Assembly: GCA_007119405.1 (NCBI GenBank)
Contig: SKPT01000144.1
Location: 1 to 6,836 of the forward strand
Direction of reading: 5' to 3'
Length of the DNA: 6,836 bases
Source of the DNA: Phycisphaeraceae bacterium
GTDB lineage: Bacteria; Planctomycetota; Phycisphaerae; Phycisphaerales; Phycisphaeraceae
The notes beneath the pieces were generated by a model. That model was not told the origin of the DNA. It was given only the letters and a program-made list of their open reading frames with translations, and ran no database searches. Below, piece after piece: positions 6,835 through 6,836 of the stretch (its first letter is position 1; each line of letters starts with the position of its first letter). The position numbers were made by a program, and so were the translations under genes.

Positions 6835-6836
6835 CA

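Overview
The window is a stretch of high-GC DNA carrying the late (virion structural) genes of a tailed phage or prophage. All genes lie on the + strand, tightly packed. Third positions are strongly G/C. Several proteins resemble, from memory, structural proteins of prophage-like regions in Planctomycetota genomes: the tape-measure C-terminus, a start of the type '[14 protein letters not shown]', and a short Cys-rich protein opening with 'IDGKPV'. A planctomycete or related host is my best guess. It rests on recognition, not on a search. No integrase, tRNA, att site, CRISPR or insertion sequence is visible.

Layout: (1) 3-176, the last 57 codons of a lambda-B-type portal protein. (2) 142-786, a 214-codon ORF that begins as a prohead protease (His87, His95, Ser135) and ends as what looks like the C-terminus of an HK97-gp10-like head-tail joining protein. 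(3) 793-2796, the tail tape-measure protein, 667 aa. (4) 2842-3654, one 270-codon reading frame interrupted by an in-frame TGA at 3334-3336. (5) 3658-6219, an 853-aa modular fibre-like protein with 26 perfect Gly-X-Y (collagen) triplets. (6) 6223-6834, a 203-aa Cys- and Trp-rich protein whose stop overlaps a possible next start (ATGA at 6831-6834). No stretch over 300 bases lacks a gene; the largest gap is 45 bases (2797-2841).

The genes would act together in virion assembly: portal and protease for the head, tape measure for tail length, then tail-tip and fibre proteins for host contact. However, the expected block between protease and tape measure is absent: major capsid, connectors, tail tube and tail assembly chaperones. 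The ORF at that point looks like an in-frame fusion of the two edges of a deletion. With the TGA inside gene 4, this suggests a decaying prophage, a domesticated tail element, or an assembly artefact. Programmed readthrough at the TGA is a more exciting but less likely alternative. I see no clear evidence of a wholly new system. The fusion gene, the interrupted gene and the collagen fibre most deserve checking.
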